In this document: positions 16,247 through 24,168 of the stretch, one piece after another
How the letters are laid out: every line of letters begins with the position of its first letter
Numbering within the stretch: the stretch's first letter is position 1
DNA from: Fidelibacterota bacterium 46_43
GTDB taxonomy: Bacteria > Fidelibacterota > Fidelibacteria > Fidelibacterales > Fidelibacteraceae
DNA length: 29,460 nt
Assembly (NCBI GenBank): GCA_001509335.1
Contig: LGGY01000132.1
Coordinates: 1 to 29,460 of the forward strand
Reading direction: 5' to 3'
Made by a program: the position numbers and the translations under genes
Notes under the pieces: model-generated
The model's database searches: none
What the model was told of the DNA's origin: nothing
The model's input: only the letters and a program-made list of their open reading frames with translations

Positions 16247-17764
16247 TTATGATAATTTATAAATCACTTTATATTTTTCATTCAGATACTTCAGGAAGGG
16301 TTGGGGGGATAATTTTTCACCTGTCACTGATTTCACAAGATCCAGAGGATCCTTGCGGCGGCCCATCGTATGAACATTTTTTCTCAGCCAGTTCAGGAGG
16401 ATTGTAAATTCCCCTGCCCGGATCGTTTCCCATAAACCGGGATGGTCCTTCACGGCCTGATTGAGAAACTGGGCCGCATAGAGATTTCCCAGGGCGTAGG
16501 AAGGAAAATACCCCACAGCTCCCATGGACCAGTGGACATCCTGCATCACACCCATTTTATCATCCGGCGGGACAACCCCCAGATATTCTTTCATTTTTTC
16601 ATTCCAGATTTCCGGTAAATCGGAAACCTTGAGCCCGTCATTGATCAGCATTTTTTCGATTTCAAACCGAAGCATGATATGGAGGGAATAAGTCACCTCA
16701 TCGGCTTCCACCCGGATCAGGGACGGCTCCACCGTATTAATCATGCGATAAAAATCATCAACCGAAGTATTTTGGAGTACAGGAAAGAGCTCTTTCAGGC
16801 GGGGATAGAAATAGTTCCAGAAAGAGAGGCTTCTGCCGATCATATTTTCCCACAGGCGGGACTGGCTTTCATGGATACCATAGCTGGCAGCCTGACCAAA
16901 TGGTGTACCGAAATGCTCAATCGGAATCCCCTGTTCATACATGGCATGACCGGCTTCATGGATGGTTGAGAAAAAGGCAGATTTCATATCATTTTCAAAG
17001 ACACGTGTCGTGATCCGTACATCTGTCGGATGGAATCCTGTAGTAAAGGGATGGGCGGAGCGATCCTGACGCCCTCTTGACATATCATATCCCAGTTTCT
17101 GAATCACTTCAATTCCGAAAGCCCATTGATGGGCCGTATCAAAAGACTTCTTCAGAAGATGATCATCCGGTTTGTCTCCGGAATTTTTAATCTTATCGAG
17201 AAGCTTGATTAATCCCTCTTTCAATTCAGAAAAAAGAGCGGAGACCGTCTCTGTTGTCATCCCCGGTTCATATTGTTCCATCAGGGCATCATAAGGAGTT
17301 GTGGTATATCTGTAATAATCCGCCTGTTTACGGCACAAATCCACAATTCTTTCAAGATAGGGTTGAAAGGTTTTGAAATCGTTATCTACCCGGGCTTTAA
17401 CCCAAACCTGCTGGGACTGGGAGGTCAGCCTGGAAAATTCCTCGACAAATGAAGCCGGAAGAACCGATGCATAGTGATAATCTTTCCAAACCAGGTGCAA
17501 GAGTCTGTTTATTTCTTCATCACTTTCGTCATTCAGAACATATCCTGTATTCAGATCCACCAGTTTTTCAAGGGCATTTTTAAACCGCTTACCCGTATGA
17601 ATTTCATGGGCCAGGGCGCTGAGCCATGCCAGTTGTTCGCTTCGAAATTCGCCGGCTCCTTCCGGCAAATAGGTTTCCTGATCCCACTGGGCCAGTGCCT
17701 GAACCGATTCGGCTTTGGCATACTCTTTCAGCAGGTCTAACAGTACTTTCAGGTCTTCTTTCAT
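16247..17764 (-). CDS. M32-family metallocarboxypeptidase (Taq type)
   Basis: 505 aa from the ATG at 17764. A GTG three codons upstream (17773) overlaps the AAGGAG itself, while the ATG sits 8 nt after it, so the ATG is preferred. The zinc site HEAGH is at 269-273 and the third ligand Glu is in IHESQSRLWEN (about 298-308), the M32 hallmark. Family members are cytoplasmic, often homodimeric, metal-dependent carboxypeptidases of broad specificity; about 500 residues is the usual length. No signal peptide. An intrinsic terminator for tonB lies directly in front of its ribosome binding site, so its promoter must lie upstream of that hairpin or it relies on read-through. A 225-nt gap separates it from korA. 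Confidence 0.95.
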   Translation of the reverse strand: MKEDLKVLLDLLKEYAKAESVQALAQWDQETYLPEGAGEFRSEQLAWLSALAHEIHTGKRFKNALEKLVDLNTGYVLNDESDEEINRLLHLVWKDYHYASVLPASFVEEFSRLTSQSQQVWVKARVDNDFKTFQPYLERIVDLCRKQADYYRYTTTPYDALMEQYEPGMTTETVSALFSELKEGLIKLLDKIKNSGDKPDDHLLKKSFDTAHQWAFGIEVIQKLGYDMSRGRQDRSAHPFTTGFHPTDVRITTRVFENDMKSAFFSTIHEAGHAMYEQGIPIEHFGTPFGQAASYGIHESQSRLWENMIGRSLSFWNYFYPRLKELFPVLQNTSVDDFYRMINTVEPSLIRVEADEVTYSLHIMLRFEIEKMLINDGLKVSDLPEIWNEKMKEYLGVVPPDDKMGVMQDVHWSMGAVGYFPSYALGNLYAAQFLNQAVKDHPGLWETIRAGEFTILLNWLRKNVHTMGRRKDPLDLVKSVTGEKLSPQPFLKYLNEKYKVIYKLS

Positions 17765-17785
17765 TTTTATCACTCCTTAAAATGT

Positions 17786-17817
17786 AAAAAGCACACTCAG
17801 AAATCCAAGTGTGCTTT
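17786..17817 (-). terminator. Intrinsic terminator of the exbB-exbD-exbD-tonB operon
   Basis: A perfect 10-bp stem (AAAGCACACT / AGTGTGCTTT, bases 17788-17797 and 17808-17817) with a 10-nt loop is followed on the minus strand by T-rich sequence (TTTTTACATTTT in read-through of the stem). It begins 34 nt after the tonB stop and ends about 10 nt before the AAGGAG of the M32 peptidase gene. Confidence 0.85.
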
Positions 17818-17850
17818 ATGTAAACAGATATCCGCCATCAAGTGGACGGA

Positions 17851-18507
17851 TTATTTCAGTTTAAAGACGACAGGGATTGCGATCCAGACGCCTACGTTAC
17901 GGTCTCGCTGTTTTGCCGGTTTAAACCGTGTTTTTTTAATTGCTTCAATAGCCGCTTCATCAAGACCGGTATTGGGAATACCTTTCATAATCACACAATC
18001 AGTCACCACACCTTTTTCATTCACAAAGGCCTGGACAATGACTGTTCCTTCGATCTGTGCTTCCCGGGCAATTTCCGGATATACAATATTACGGAGGATG
18101 GCATTGGCACCGCCGATAGGCTCGGGAGGTTCATCATAAGGGATAAACCGGACTCTGGGGCCGGATTCTTCATCGTTTTCCTCCGGTGGCGGAGGTGGTG
18201 CATCCATCAGTTCAAAATCCTCAAAATCCAGTTCTTCCATAGTAATATCTTCCGCAATCTCTTCATCCTCACTCATAACGGGAACCGTAGGCCGCTGGGG
18301 AGGTGCGGATTGTTGAATCTGCTGTGTGGGCGGGATATCCATCACTTCAATCTGGATCTGAGGCCCTGTGGATTCGATAGTGGAATTAGATTCAAATTTC
18401 GGTGCAAAATAAAAGACCAGAATTAGGAGAAAAACCACCAGAGTACTGGATACTTCCGCGATAAACGTGGACCGTTCTTTGAATCTTTCAAATTGTTTTA
18501 CAGACAT
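17851..18507 (-). CDS. TonB-family energy transducer
   Basis: 218 aa. A cytoplasmic start (MSVKQFERFKER) is followed by one transmembrane helix (about 20-39), an acidic and proline-rich periplasmic linker (EDEEIAEDITMEELDFEDFE, then APPPPPEEN) and the TonB C-terminal domain (about 130-218) with YPEIAREAQIEGTVIVQAFV and a final FKPAKQRDRNVGVWIAIPVVF. TonB passes proton-motive energy from ExbB-ExbD to outer-membrane receptors. It closes the exb operon (13-nt gap from the second exbD, GGAGT ahead of the ATG) and is followed by a terminator. The linker is unusually acidic rather than Lys-Pro rich, as often in FCB-group TonB proteins. Which receptor it serves cannot be told. Confidence 0.93.
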   Translation of the reverse strand: MSVKQFERFKERSTFIAEVSSTLVVFLLILVFYFAPKFESNSTIESTGPQIQIEVMDIPPTQQIQQSAPPQRPTVPVMSEDEEIAEDITMEELDFEDFELMDAPPPPPEENDEESGPRVRFIPYDEPPEPIGGANAILRNIVYPEIAREAQIEGTVIVQAFVNEKGVVTDCVIMKGIPNTGLDEAAIEAIKKTRFKPAKQRDRNVGVWIAIPVVFKLK

Positions 18508-18520
18508 TGACTGTACTCCA

Positions 18521-18931
18521 TTAGTAATTACCTGTAGTGGCCGAATAATTCACCCGAAGCGCATCGGCTTCACGGAGTTCATTATGAATATGAGAGATAA
18601 CCCCCATCTGCACATTCCGGTCCGCCCTGATGGATACGATCAGCTGGGGATCGGCCACACGTTTGGAATACATAACCTTACTTACATCATTCGGCTGAAT
18701 CAGTTTGTCATCGATAGATATCACGCCATCACGTCCGACAAAAATGAAGGATACATGCCTTTTGGTTTCCACTTTTTCTATCTTACGGGCCTGAGGAAGA
18801 ATCACTTTCAATCCTTCAAACTGGCGCATGGTTGTTGTCATCATGAAAAAGATCAACAACATGAAAATAATATCAGGCATGGATGACGTGGGAATTTCAG
18901 ACTTGAGTTTTGTAGTTTTTTTTATCGCCAT
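18521..18931 (-). CDS. exbD: ExbD/TolR-family biopolymer transporter, second copy
   Basis: 136 aa with a short cytoplasmic tail, one transmembrane helix (about 18-37) and a periplasmic domain. The helix carries the conserved proton-path aspartate in MPDIIFMLLIFFMM (D20). The periplasmic part (VILPQARKIEKVETKRHVSF, then SIRADRNVQMGVISHIHNEL) is the ExbD/TolR fold. It is third in the operon between another exbD and tonB. Two different ExbD proteins per operon is common in this bacterial group and may give a heteromeric ExbD pair in the ExbB pentamer (inference). Confidence 0.93.
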   Translation of the reverse strand: MAIKKTTKLKSEIPTSSMPDIIFMLLIFFMMTTTMRQFEGLKVILPQARKIEKVETKRHVSFIFVGRDGVISIDDKLIQPNDVSKVMYSKRVADPQLIVSIRADRNVQMGVISHIHNELREADALRVNYSATTGNY

Positions 18932-18944
18932 AATATTGCCTTAT

Positions 18945-19343
18945 TTATTCCGAATCAGCGATGGAAATACGGGTAGCATTCGCCAATTTCAACTGATCTA
19001 TCACTACAATGTAATCCTGGTATTTTGTGTTTTCCGCCGTTTGGACAGAAAAAATCATAAGGGGATTTTGGGAAAGAAGCCGTTGGGCTTCCCGGCTGAT
19101 ATCCCGGGGCTGAACCTCTTTATCATTCATTAGGACCTGTCCGGCAGCATTCACCAGGACATTCGTAATATTTTTGGGATTTACTTTAAATTCGCCGCCT
19201 TTACCCGGCAGGATAAATCCAATCCCCTTATCCGGATCGATGGTGGAGACCAGAAGAAAAAAGACCAGGAGCAAAAAAGCAATATCGGACATGGATGACG
19301 AGGGGATTTCCGCTTCTTTACGTTTTCTTTTTTTTACAAGCAT
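18945..19343 (-). CDS. exbD: ExbD/TolR-family biopolymer transporter, first copy
   Basis: 132 aa, directly after exbB (15-nt gap). A basic start (MLVKKRKRKEAEIPSSS) leads into the helix MSDIAFLLLVFFLLVST, whose Asp is the protonatable residue of the stator channel. The periplasmic domain ends with a helix and strand typical of ExbD. It is clearly divergent from the downstream copy outside the helix, so the pair is an old duplication rather than a recent tandem repeat. It acts with ExbB to power TonB. Confidence 0.93.
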   Translation of the reverse strand: MLVKKRKRKEAEIPSSSMSDIAFLLLVFFLLVSTIDPDKGIGFILPGKGGEFKVNPKNITNVLVNAAGQVLMNDKEVQPRDISREAQRLLSQNPLMIFSVQTAENTKYQDYIVVIDQLKLANATRISIADSE

Positions 19344-19358
19344 AGATTTAATCCGGTC

Positions 19359-19970
19359 TTATTTTTTCATTTTTTCAGATAATACATCCACAAGGGTTAC
19401 GGCACTTTTTTCAAGGTCGATGACCATTTTGTCAATCCGGCTCATAAACCAGTTCTGAAAAATGGAGATTATCACAGCCACAATAAGTCCGAATAGCGTT
19501 GTCAGGAGCGCTTCAGAAATACCGCTGGCCACAATGGCAGGGGAAATATCATTGGCAGCAGCCACATCGTTAAAGGCCCCGACCATACCGGACACCGTTC
19601 CGATAAATCCAAGCATGGGAGCAATGGTCACAACGGTGGTAAGCCAGATCTGATTCTTTTCCAGAAAAGCCATTTCCAGAGCGCCGGCAGAATCAATCAC
19701 TTTTTCCACCCGTTCCAGCCCCTGATCCAAACGGCTAAGAGCTTCATGATAAATCGCTGCAACCGGACTGCTGGATTTTTCGCATTCTTCCTTTGCCGTT
19801 TCCGGGCCTTCTTCCCTGAGAATCGTTTCAATTTTCTTCAGGAATGAGCGGGTTCTGAGTTCGGCAGCCGTAAGAGAATAAAACCGTTCAAATACAATGA
19901 TGAGTCCAAAAATGAACACACCAAGTATCCAGGGCATAAACGGACCGCCCTTTACAAATAATTCAACCAT
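19359..19970 (-). CDS. exbB: ExbB/TolQ/MotA-family proton channel
   Basis: 203 aa with three transmembrane segments: about 12-30, 110-135 (WLTTVVTIAPMLGFIGTVSG) and 145-172 (ASGISEALLTTLFGLIVAVI). The P-M-L-G-F-I-G-T-V-x-G-M block and the A-L-x-T-T-x-x-G-L block are the ExbB/TolQ signature. The inner-membrane pentamer conducts protons with ExbD to energise TonB. It is first in the operon; the ATG has GGAGGT 8 nt upstream, and a near-consensus promoter lies a further 50 nt up. TolQ is the main alternative, but the linked protein is TonB-like and no TolB or Pal is present. Confidence 0.93.
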   Translation of the reverse strand: MVELFVKGGPFMPWILGVFIFGLIIVFERFYSLTAAELRTRSFLKKIETILREEGPETAKEECEKSSSPVAAIYHEALSRLDQGLERVEKVIDSAGALEMAFLEKNQIWLTTVVTIAPMLGFIGTVSGMVGAFNDVAAANDISPAIVASGISEALLTTLFGLIVAVIISIFQNWFMSRIDKMVIDLEKSAVTLVDVLSEKMKK

Positions 19971-20013
19971 GGATATGAACCTCCGATCTTAATTGAAAAG
20001 TTGTGTCAAACAT

Positions 20014-20053
20014 CATTGCTAGTCATTTTACTCAAAGCAATGTTTAATGTCAA
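20014..20053 (-). promoter_or_regulatory. Sigma70-type promoter of the exb-tonB operon with an inverted repeat around the -10
   Basis: On the minus strand TTGACA (20053-20048), a 17-bp spacer and TAAAAT (20030-20025) give a perfect -35 and a 5/6 -10. It lies 55 nt upstream of the exbB start and just after the S41 protease stop. An inverted repeat CATTGCT / AGCAATG (20014-20020 and 20036-20042) brackets the -10 box, a natural position for a repressor operator. The promoter call rests on consensus match; the operator is inference. Confidence 0.7.
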
Positions 20054-20069
20054 TTCTTTTTAACATGGC

Positions 20070-21668
20070 TTAGGGCTTTAATCCCGGCAGTGCTTTAGCA
20101 TCGGGGATGTGCTCCAGCGCAGCTTCAAACTGATTGTCGGCAAGGAGGCGCGCCTTGTAAAATGCGTTGTTCCCCCACCACATTTTGGCCATCTCCGATT
20201 TCAGTTGCATCTCAACATAATCTTTATCTTTTTGCAGGTCTTCAAGGACCAAAGATTCAACTTTATCCCCTATAAAAGAAAGAAAATCTTCAAGATAATT
20301 TTCAGGAAGGTCCCCATTAAAGATAAAGTCCTCGGCATCAGCAGGGGGACTGGGATACTCTTTACTTAATTCCTGGGCAAATTTAAAAAAGAGCCGGTCG
20401 CTGTGCTGAAAGACCTTTAAGGTAGGCTTTGACAGGTTCAGATGTCTTTTGACCAGCACATCGGGTGTAATACCTCCGCCTCCGTAAACGGTTCTTCCGG
20501 CTTTGGTTTTATATACCGGTTTACCCGTTGTCTCCAAAGCTGTTGAATCGGATTCATCTGCCAATATAATGGATTCATAGTAATCCTGAAGTCCATTGTC
20601 GTATGGACGCTGAATCAATCTGCCGGATGGTGTATAGTATCGGGCAACGGTCACCCGGACAGCTGATCCGTCTTTCAAGGGCCACTGACGCTGAACAAGC
20701 CCCTTTCCAAAACTCGTCTCCCCAATAATCATACCCCGGTCCAGATCCTGAAGGGCTCCACTGACAATTTCCGAAGCACTGGCTGAACCCCGGTTGATCA
20801 TAACCACAACAGGCAGGTCTTTAAACTCACCTTTCCCCGTGGCATAAAATTCTTCGTTGGCATTGGGTAAACGGCCTTTGGTATAGACGATCATATCACC
20901 GGCATTCAGAAAATGATCCAGCATTTCCACCGCTTCGTTCATATATCCCCCGCCATTATAGCGTAAATCAATGATTAAAGACTCCATGCCCTGTGCTTTT
21001 AAATCGTGGAGGGCATCAGAAAATTCTTCGGCTGTCTTTTGAGAAAAACGGTTTACCAGGATATACCCCACGTTTTCCTCAATAAGAAAATGGGCAAGGA
21101 CGGAGTAAATGGGAATGTCATCCCGGATAATTTCCACTTCAAACGGTTCTTCTTCTCCCACCCGTTTTACTGTCAGGGTAACGGATGTCCCCTTGGGTCC
21201 CCTGAGTTTCTTAAAGGTTTCTTCCTGAGTGATTTTATACGCTGATTCACCATTAATCTTCAGGAATTTATCCCCGGATTGCAATCCCACCCTTTCGGAA
21301 GGAGTACCTACAATGGGAGATATAACCGTTATATATCCATCAATAATATCAAACTCAATGCCAATCCCCTGAAAGTTTCCCTGAAATTCCTCTTTGACAG
21401 TTTTCAGTTTATCCTTATTGATGTAGACAGAGTGGGGATCCAGCTCTTCCAGCATCCCTCGGTATGCCCCTTCCATCGTTTTGGCCCAGTCTACCTCATC
21501 CACATAACTTTCGTTGATGATAGAAATGATGTCATTCATAACTGCAATTTTCAGATATAAATCATCAACGGAAGCAGAGATTTTAGGGTAAAAGATGGCA
21601 GTTGCCAACAATAAGATAGTTAACGTGGAGAGAAATATTTTCTTTTTCATTGTTTTCATCATTTTCAA
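20070..21668 (-). CDS. S41-family C-terminal processing peptidase (CtpA-like)
   Basis: 532 aa. An N-terminal signal/anchor helix (about 9-32) sends it to the periplasm. A PDZ domain spans about 95-175 (GIGIEF, RVGLQSGDKFLKING), then the S41 protease core. The catalytic pair appears as Ser297 in NRGSASASEI and Lys322 in ETSFGKGLVQ, the 25-residue separation seen in characterised CTP enzymes. The C-terminal 130 residues are a helical extension. It trims or degrades periplasmic and envelope proteins. The start is uncertain: three in-frame ATGs lie within the first seven codons and none has a clear Shine-Dalgarno. It lies upstream of, and on the same strand as, the exb operon, which has its own promoter. 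Confidence 0.94.
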   Translation of the reverse strand: MKMMKTMKKKIFLSTLTILLLATAIFYPKISASVDDLYLKIAVMNDIISIINESYVDEVDWAKTMEGAYRGMLEELDPHSVYINKDKLKTVKEEFQGNFQGIGIEFDIIDGYITVISPIVGTPSERVGLQSGDKFLKINGESAYKITQEETFKKLRGPKGTSVTLTVKRVGEEEPFEVEIIRDDIPIYSVLAHFLIEENVGYILVNRFSQKTAEEFSDALHDLKAQGMESLIIDLRYNGGGYMNEAVEMLDHFLNAGDMIVYTKGRLPNANEEFYATGKGEFKDLPVVVMINRGSASASEIVSGALQDLDRGMIIGETSFGKGLVQRQWPLKDGSAVRVTVARYYTPSGRLIQRPYDNGLQDYYESIILADESDSTALETTGKPVYKTKAGRTVYGGGGITPDVLVKRHLNLSKPTLKVFQHSDRLFFKFAQELSKEYPSPPADAEDFIFNGDLPENYLEDFLSFIGDKVESLVLEDLQKDKDYVEMQLKSEMAKMWWGNNAFYKARLLADNQFEAALEHIPDAKALPGLKP

Positions 21669-21716
21669 AGTTAATTAACCCGTAAATATACGCTTTCAAC
21701 GTGTAAGTCGAAAGTC

Positions 21717-22883
21717 TTAATCAGGACTGGAACCGGCAAGTGGAGATTTTGACAGATAATCGATCATCTTTTTCGCCAGATCGGCAGGTTGATGATTGGT
21801 TAGCTGGGCGTTATAAAAAATGATAATAGTTTCAGCTGTTTGGGGATTTCTAAGCATTACGGATGTAAAACCCGGAAGCCCACCCAGGTGGCCATACCAG
21901 GATTCATAGCGAAGGATACCGGGACCATAATATCCCCCCTCAATTGTTGTCGGCACTTCATGACTCATGCGAAAGGTGTGGCTTTCCGTGGAAAGAAGTG
22001 CTCCGTCTGTAAGACATGCGGCATATACCCGCAAATCCTGAAGCGTGGAAATCACAGCACCTGCAGCCCAGGCGACGGAGATATCATAGGATTCCGACCA
22101 GTCGAAAGGTAGCCATGCTTCACCGATATAATACCCTTTGGGATGAGGTTCAGGCATATCATTACCTGACTCGGGAAATGAGGTATGAAATAACCCGCAC
22201 GGTTCAAAAATCCGGTTGTTCAATTCTTCTGAAAGTGTTCTTCCGGTCATTTGCTCAATAATGCGTCCCAGGATAACGGTATTGGTATTGCTGTAATGCC
22301 AGGTTTCCCCCGGTTCGGATAAGGGGGTTAATGAAGTACCCAGGGCTATCAGGGAATCGGGGGGCCACACATGGAGGGGATCCACCAGTGTCATTTCCAT
22401 AAAACGGGGGTGTGTGGAATAATCAGCGATGCCGCTCGTCATATCTGATAACATTAGCAATGTGATAGAATGACTCCGGTGGATATCCGGTCTGAATTGG
22501 GACAGTGTATCCCCCATGGATAATAAGCCATCATCAATCAGCTGAAACAGAACAGTATTGACCATGGTTTTGGTAATACTGGCTATCCGAAAATACATGT
22601 CCGTTTCCATGGGTGTTTCTTCCACCAGATCAGCAAATCCCGTGGCATATTCCCAGGCTGTTTGGGAGCTGTCTGACCAGTAACCGGCAATAATTCCCGG
22701 AACGGGTGTCTGCTCAGCTACTGAATCACAAAGGCTTTCAAGATAGGTCAATCCTTCCCCGGATGTTTCCGGAGCCGTATTCCCTCCATTTTCACATCCG
22801 GCACTCAGAAGCATCAGGATGAGGAAAAAATAAAGAAATCCGCGGAACCAGATTTTTTTCAGCGGTGTATGTCTGTTATTCAT
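21717..22883 (-). CDS. Lipoprotein serine hydrolase, beta-lactamase/class C family
   Basis: 388 aa. A signal peptide ends in the lipobox LLSAGC, so it should be lipidated at C30. The three active-site elements of the penicillin-binding-protein-like class C superfamily are present: S102-I-T-K105 (nucleophile and base), Y197-S-N199, and H332-L-G334 in place of the KTG box. The HxG form is usual in the esterase/peptidase branch (EstB, D-aminopeptidase-like) rather than true beta-lactamases, so antibiotic resistance should not be assumed. It precedes the S41 protease by 48 nt on the same strand. No Shine-Dalgarno is evident ahead of the ATG. The substrate is unknown. Confidence 0.9.
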   Translation of the reverse strand: MNNRHTPLKKIWFRGFLYFFLILMLLSAGCENGGNTAPETSGEGLTYLESLCDSVAEQTPVPGIIAGYWSDSSQTAWEYATGFADLVEETPMETDMYFRIASITKTMVNTVLFQLIDDGLLSMGDTLSQFRPDIHRSHSITLLMLSDMTSGIADYSTHPRFMEMTLVDPLHVWPPDSLIALGTSLTPLSEPGETWHYSNTNTVILGRIIEQMTGRTLSEELNNRIFEPCGLFHTSFPESGNDMPEPHPKGYYIGEAWLPFDWSESYDISVAWAAGAVISTLQDLRVYAACLTDGALLSTESHTFRMSHEVPTTIEGGYYGPGILRYESWYGHLGGLPGFTSVMLRNPQTAETIIIFYNAQLTNHQPADLAKKMIDYLSKSPLAGSSPD

Positions 22884-22921
22884 ATTAGGGTTATAACCTT
22901 TTGTTGGTTAAATGTTTCTCC

Positions 22922-23504
22922 TCATGGAAAACGGAGGAATGGATATTCATGATTGACGCTATATTTGATCACAACACATTTCCTGACCCGGTAAAGCAAT
23001 TTGCCATAAATTGTAATCAGATCTTCGGGGTTATCTTCATTTTTGAAGTGCTCACTGATTAAACTGCCACCGGTTCCGCCATTAAACAGGCAGGTTGGAA
23101 TTTCTTCCTCTCCCATGATTTTACGTTGCAGAGCAAGTCCCATAGATCCTCCATTGGGTCCAGTAGAGGAAACAAAGTCCACAGAGTATCTGCAGGATTG
23201 TAAACATCATCATTAAAGTTTGTGGTTTTCACACCGAAGGTCCGGCAAAAATTGTTCTGCCGGGTTTCGGAAACAAAAGTACGGTGTGAATTGGACTGAC
23301 CCGTCAGGATAAATTCATCGCCACAGACAATATTCTCTGCCAGCCAGACCGGTGAACGAGCGGGGCTGAATCGGTGTGATCCCGGGTGATCAGTTGGTTA
23401 TTGACAGGTTTACCATTCAAATGGACCGGACTGGTATTTCCTTCAAGGTTCAAAGCAAAAAATCCGGCCAGCAGGATCATACAGCTCACACATTTTCTAA
23501 TCAT
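22922..23504 (-). pseudogene. Broken SGNH / sialate O-acetylesterase-like gene
   Basis: Reading from an ATG at 23504 with GGAGG upstream, a signal peptide (MIRKCVSCMILLAGFFALNL) leads into ordinary coding sequence that shifts frame near 23363 and again near 23181. Across the three frames one gets SPVWLAENIVCGDEFILTGQ-SNS (SGNH block I), NPADTLW, then GPNGGSMGLALQRKIMG and PTCLFNGGTGGS, the layout of sialic-acid O-acetylesterase (SASA) proteins. Both shifts are repaired by one extra base in a C4 run (23362-23365) and a GG pair (about 23181). After LLYRVRK the similarity stops and the frame ends soon, so the catalytic C-terminus is missing whatever the frameshifts mean. Homology is judged by eye. 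Confidence 0.65.
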
Positions 23505-23622
23505 CTTTTCCTCCAATCATTGATCAGACGATAATGGTGCAATATAAAGAAACTTTTCAGAGGATAGAATAAAAGAGAAATGTTGACGGGCAGTCAGTAG
23601 TCGATTGCCTGCCCCGTGAAAA

Positions 23623-23717
23623 ACAGTCGACAGTCAACAGTGAACAGTCGGCATTCGATTGAATAGATTGATTGGATTGGATGATTGGGGGATTGATTTG
23701 ATTGGTTTGATTGGGGA
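23623..23717 (+). repeat. Heptamer tandem array and GATTG-rich tract
   Basis: Four consecutive 7-nt units ACAGTCG, ACAGTCA, ACAGTGA, ACAGTCG occupy 23623-23650. They are followed by a low-complexity run built from GATTG and ATTGG words up to about 23717. A similar GTCGACAG word and GATTGG tract start both copies of the dispersed repeat, so these arrays may be part of the same composite element. Confidence 0.75.
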
Positions 23718-23758
23718 ATTGGACCACTTGTCACACATTACGCGTCACTTTTTCAGTT

Positions 23759-23993
23759 GGCAGTGGACAGTCGACAGCAGATTGATTCGATTGATTCGCC
23801 AGGAGCGCAGCGACGCGAACTTCCAGCTTCCAGCTTCTAACTTCTTTAATAGGATGAATAGGATTATTTTGATTTCGTACCGGGACTATAGGAGAGATGG
23901 AATATATGATTTCGGTTAGATGACGCCCCCCACCCCGGGGGTAAGATACATGTCCTAATCATATTTGTCAAGATTATATTGTAAATTATATAT
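23759..23993 (+). repeat. Dispersed intergenic repeat, copy B
   Basis: Same order of blocks and same orientation as 11453-11713. The 54-nt core at 23896-23949 matches copy A except for three substitutions; it includes the GC stem region GACGCCCCCCACCCCGGGGG. The segment CTTCCAGCTTCCAGCTTCTAACTTC here has one extra CTTCCAG unit relative to copy A. It lies between a truncated esterase gene and a 5'-truncated GH18 gene, as though the element marks a rearrangement site. Confidence 0.85.
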
Positions 23994-24168
23994 TCTTATA
24001 ATACCATATTCCCAGCGATCATTTTCACGAGGATAGAAATACACAACCATCTGATAAAGAACTCATTACGTTTAATAAATTTTTACATAATCATCCATTT
24101 TTTCCGGATAATCCTTAAATTTGAATTAAAACAAACTCTTCTTAACAGAAGGTTCAATTTGATGAGAA

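Larger units (their letters stand above)
23505..24168. other. Repeat-rich non-coding stretch between two broken genes
   Basis: About 660 bases with no credible gene. In order: an imperfect hairpin ACGGGCAG / CTGCCCCGT (23586-23616), a heptamer tandem array (23623-23650), a GATTG-rich tract (23657-23717), copy B of the dispersed repeat (23759-23993), and an AT-rich tail to 24168. No promoter stands out for the GH18 frame that follows. Confidence 0.6.

Noticed and set aside
17765..17773. GTG as start of the M32 peptidase
   Set aside because: The GTG overlaps the AAGGAG itself, while the ATG three codons later has proper 8-nt spacing.
21717..22883. True beta-lactamase (antibiotic resistance)
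   Set aside because: The third active-site box is HLG rather than KTG, which fits the esterase/peptidase branch of the family. Lipidation and context give no support for resistance.
23623..23650. Short regular repeats that could suggest a CRISPR array
   Set aside because: Units are 7 nt and directly adjacent with no spacers, and no cas genes are present.
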